Source: Streptomyces sp. NBC_00287
GTDB lineage: Bacteria > Actinomycetota > Actinomycetes > Streptomycetales > Streptomycetaceae
Assembly: GCF_036173105.1 (NCBI RefSeq)
Contig: NZ_CP108053.1
Span: 5,518,001-5,582,000, forward strand
DNA length: 64,000 bases
Direction: 5' to 3'
In this document: piece by piece, positions 63,028 through 64,000 of the stretch
How positions within the stretch are numbered: position 1 is the first letter of the stretch
How the letters are laid out: each line of letters opens with the position of its first letter
Notes under the pieces: generated by a model
What the model saw: only the letters and a program-made list of their open reading frames with translations
Database searches by the model: none
What the model was told of the DNA's origin: nothing
Translations under genes and position numbers: made by a program

Positions 63028-64000
63028 TCAACCCGCCGTTCGCGGAATCCGCTTCTCCCATGTCCGATGGAAGACCACTTCGCCACCATCCGTGCAAATC
63101 ACCTCATTCGAGGCGATGAAGTCCTTCGCATCGCACGTGATCTCGGAGCGGGTCCGCACACTCGTGTCCCAGGCCAGCTCCGGACGGTGCAGCCGGATCG
63201 TCCAGTCCGAGCGGGCGCGGGCCGACAAGGGGTCGGTGGACCGGATCGTGTACGTCTCCAGCGCGTCCTCGGTGAACTCCAGGCCGTCGGGGTACACGCG
63301 CGTGCCGCCGTACCGCGGATCGACCTCAAGCCGCCACTCGTCCTTGGCCACGTCACGGGTGACCAGCCGCTCGGGGCGCGGCTCGTCCAGCGTCACCGGG
63401 TAGCTCACGCCGAGGGGCTCGGCCTGTTCCGGCTCCTCGAAGGCGATGTCGAAGGCGATGTCGAAGGCGATGTCGAAGGCAGTGTCGAAGGCGACGTCCG
63501 TCCCGGAAGACGCCCCACGCGCGCGTACCGGCAGTTCCAGAAAGCTCCCCGCCGGATCCAGCGTGAACCCCGCCCCCGACTCCGCCTGCGGCCAGACCCA
63601 CGGCCAGTACGCCGACGACACCGCGAGCCGGATGCGATGCCCGGCCGGGAGGGCGTGCCCGATGCCGTTCAGCTCGAACTCGACGTCCTGCGTGGCGCCC
63701 GGCTCCCACGGCACCACCCGGTCGCGGCCGTGGCGCGCGGAGAGGTTCAGCACGCCCCGCGCGACCAGGGTCGAGGAGCCGTCGGGGGCGACATCGCAGA
63801 CCCGCGCGATCACCTGCCCGCGCGGCACCTCCGAGGTGAGCCGCAGCCGCACCTTCGGCCGCCCCAGCACCCAGGTCTCCTCGCCCACCGCGAACTCGAA
63901 GCAGGCCGAGCGCCCGTCCTCCTCCCGCTGGTCCGGCGGCAGATCGGCGTCGTTCCCGAACGGGAAGAAGCGGCCGGCGTCCACGCCGGTGTGCATGGGG
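63028..64000 (-). CDS. CocE/NonD-type hydrolase, C-terminal part (partial)
   Basis: The C-terminal part, about 323 residues, of an alpha/beta hydrolase with an X-Pro dipeptidyl-peptidase C-terminal domain. The visible region is the jelly-roll domain: FEFAVGEETWVLGRP, HALPAGHRIRLAVSSAYWPWVWPQ, and the C-terminal KDEWRLEVDPRYGGTRV. The catalytic Ser/Asp/His would lie upstream, beyond the window's right edge (the coding strand is minus). Inside is a 12-base tandem repeat encoding DIAF units. Stop at 63028. Confidence 0.82.
   Translation of the reverse strand, partial: PMHTGVDAGRFFPFGNDADLPPDQREEDGRSACFEFAVGEETWVLGRPKVRLRLTSEVPRGQVIARVCDVAPDGSSTLVARGVLNLSARHGRDRVVPWEPGATQDVEFELNGIGHALPAGHRIRLAVSSAYWPWVWPQAESGAGFTLDPAGSFLELPVRARGASSGTDVAFDTAFDIAFDIAFDIAFEEPEQAEPLGVSYPVTLDEPRPERLVTRDVAKDEWRLEVDPRYGGTRVYPDGLEFTEDALETYTIRSTDPLSARARSDWTIRLHRPELAWDTSVRTRSEITCDAKDFIASNEVICTDGGEVVFHRTWEKRIPRTAG
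63437..63496 (-). repeat. 12-bp tandem repeat inside the CocE/NonD gene
   Basis: Five units of TCGAAGGCGATG (plus strand), three perfect and two with changes, encode a DIAF/DTAF series. The repeat lies between folded parts of the protein and keeps the frame, so unit number can vary without frameshift. Confidence 0.85.

Overview
The window is high-GC actinobacterial DNA and almost certainly Streptomyces. The evidence is GC-rich third codon positions, frequent GTG/TTG starts, many 4-base start/stop overlaps, a 14-gene nuoA-N operon, a futalosine-pathway gene (mqnC), a WhiJ-like regulator with a DUF397 partner, and Tad-type pilus genes. It reads as a chromosomal arm-proximal or core segment in which conserved housekeeping genes flank an accessory polymorphic-toxin island. 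No tRNA, rRNA, CRISPR array, transposase or integrase was seen.

Region by region. (1) 1-2548 holds the end of a Tad/Flp pilus operon: tadC, an Flp-like pilin and three TadE/TadG-like pseudopilins. (2) 2555-22600 is the accessory island. It has a WXG100-like small protein, two giant RHS toxins (3971-8551 and 16749-21377) sharing an identical 821-bp 5' block, a chain of immunity genes (8544-12227: SUKH-3, barstar-like, CdiI-like and unknown types), a WhiJ-like XRE/DUF397/ATPase module around an 18-bp palindrome, an Rpn-like PD-(D/E)XK protein, and a lipoprotein/secreted-protein pair. (3) 22647-26326 resumes pilus biology: a LysM-BTAD membrane protein and the A24 prepilin peptidase that would process the pilins of region 1. 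(4) 26400-39480 is a mixed core: mqnC, a GH18-like lipoprotein, a polysaccharide deacetylase/glycosyltransferase with an acyltransferase, menG, a menJ-like reductase, peptide deformylase, a Tat-exported FAD oxidase and an NlpC/P60 hydrolase. (5) 39481-56143 is the complete respiratory complex I operon, preceded by a long regulatory gap with a near-consensus Rex operator. (6) 56144-64000 holds an unlisted-size 59-residue protein, recQ, an M56 peptidase, fumarylacetoacetase, a HAD phosphatase, an SLT transglycosylase under a c-di-AMP (ydaO-type) riboswitch, and the C-terminal part of a CocE/NonD hydrolase that runs off the window.

How they work together. mqnC, menG and the menJ-like reductase make, methylate and partly saturate menaquinone, which complex I reduces, and Rex would tune nuo to the NADH/NAD+ ratio. 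The RHS proteins carry an N-terminal module of the putative T7SS-signal type, so they are probably exported and release C-terminal nuclease-like tips, against which the adjoining genes protect. Several immunity genes have no matching toxin nearby and look like a stockpile against competitors. The strongest unusual signals are the perfectly identical 821-bp block in otherwise diverged RHS genes, the translationally chained multi-immunity operon, the palindromic operators at the WhiJ-like and nuo loci, and the riboswitch.

All family assignments were made by reading motifs by eye; no database search was run.
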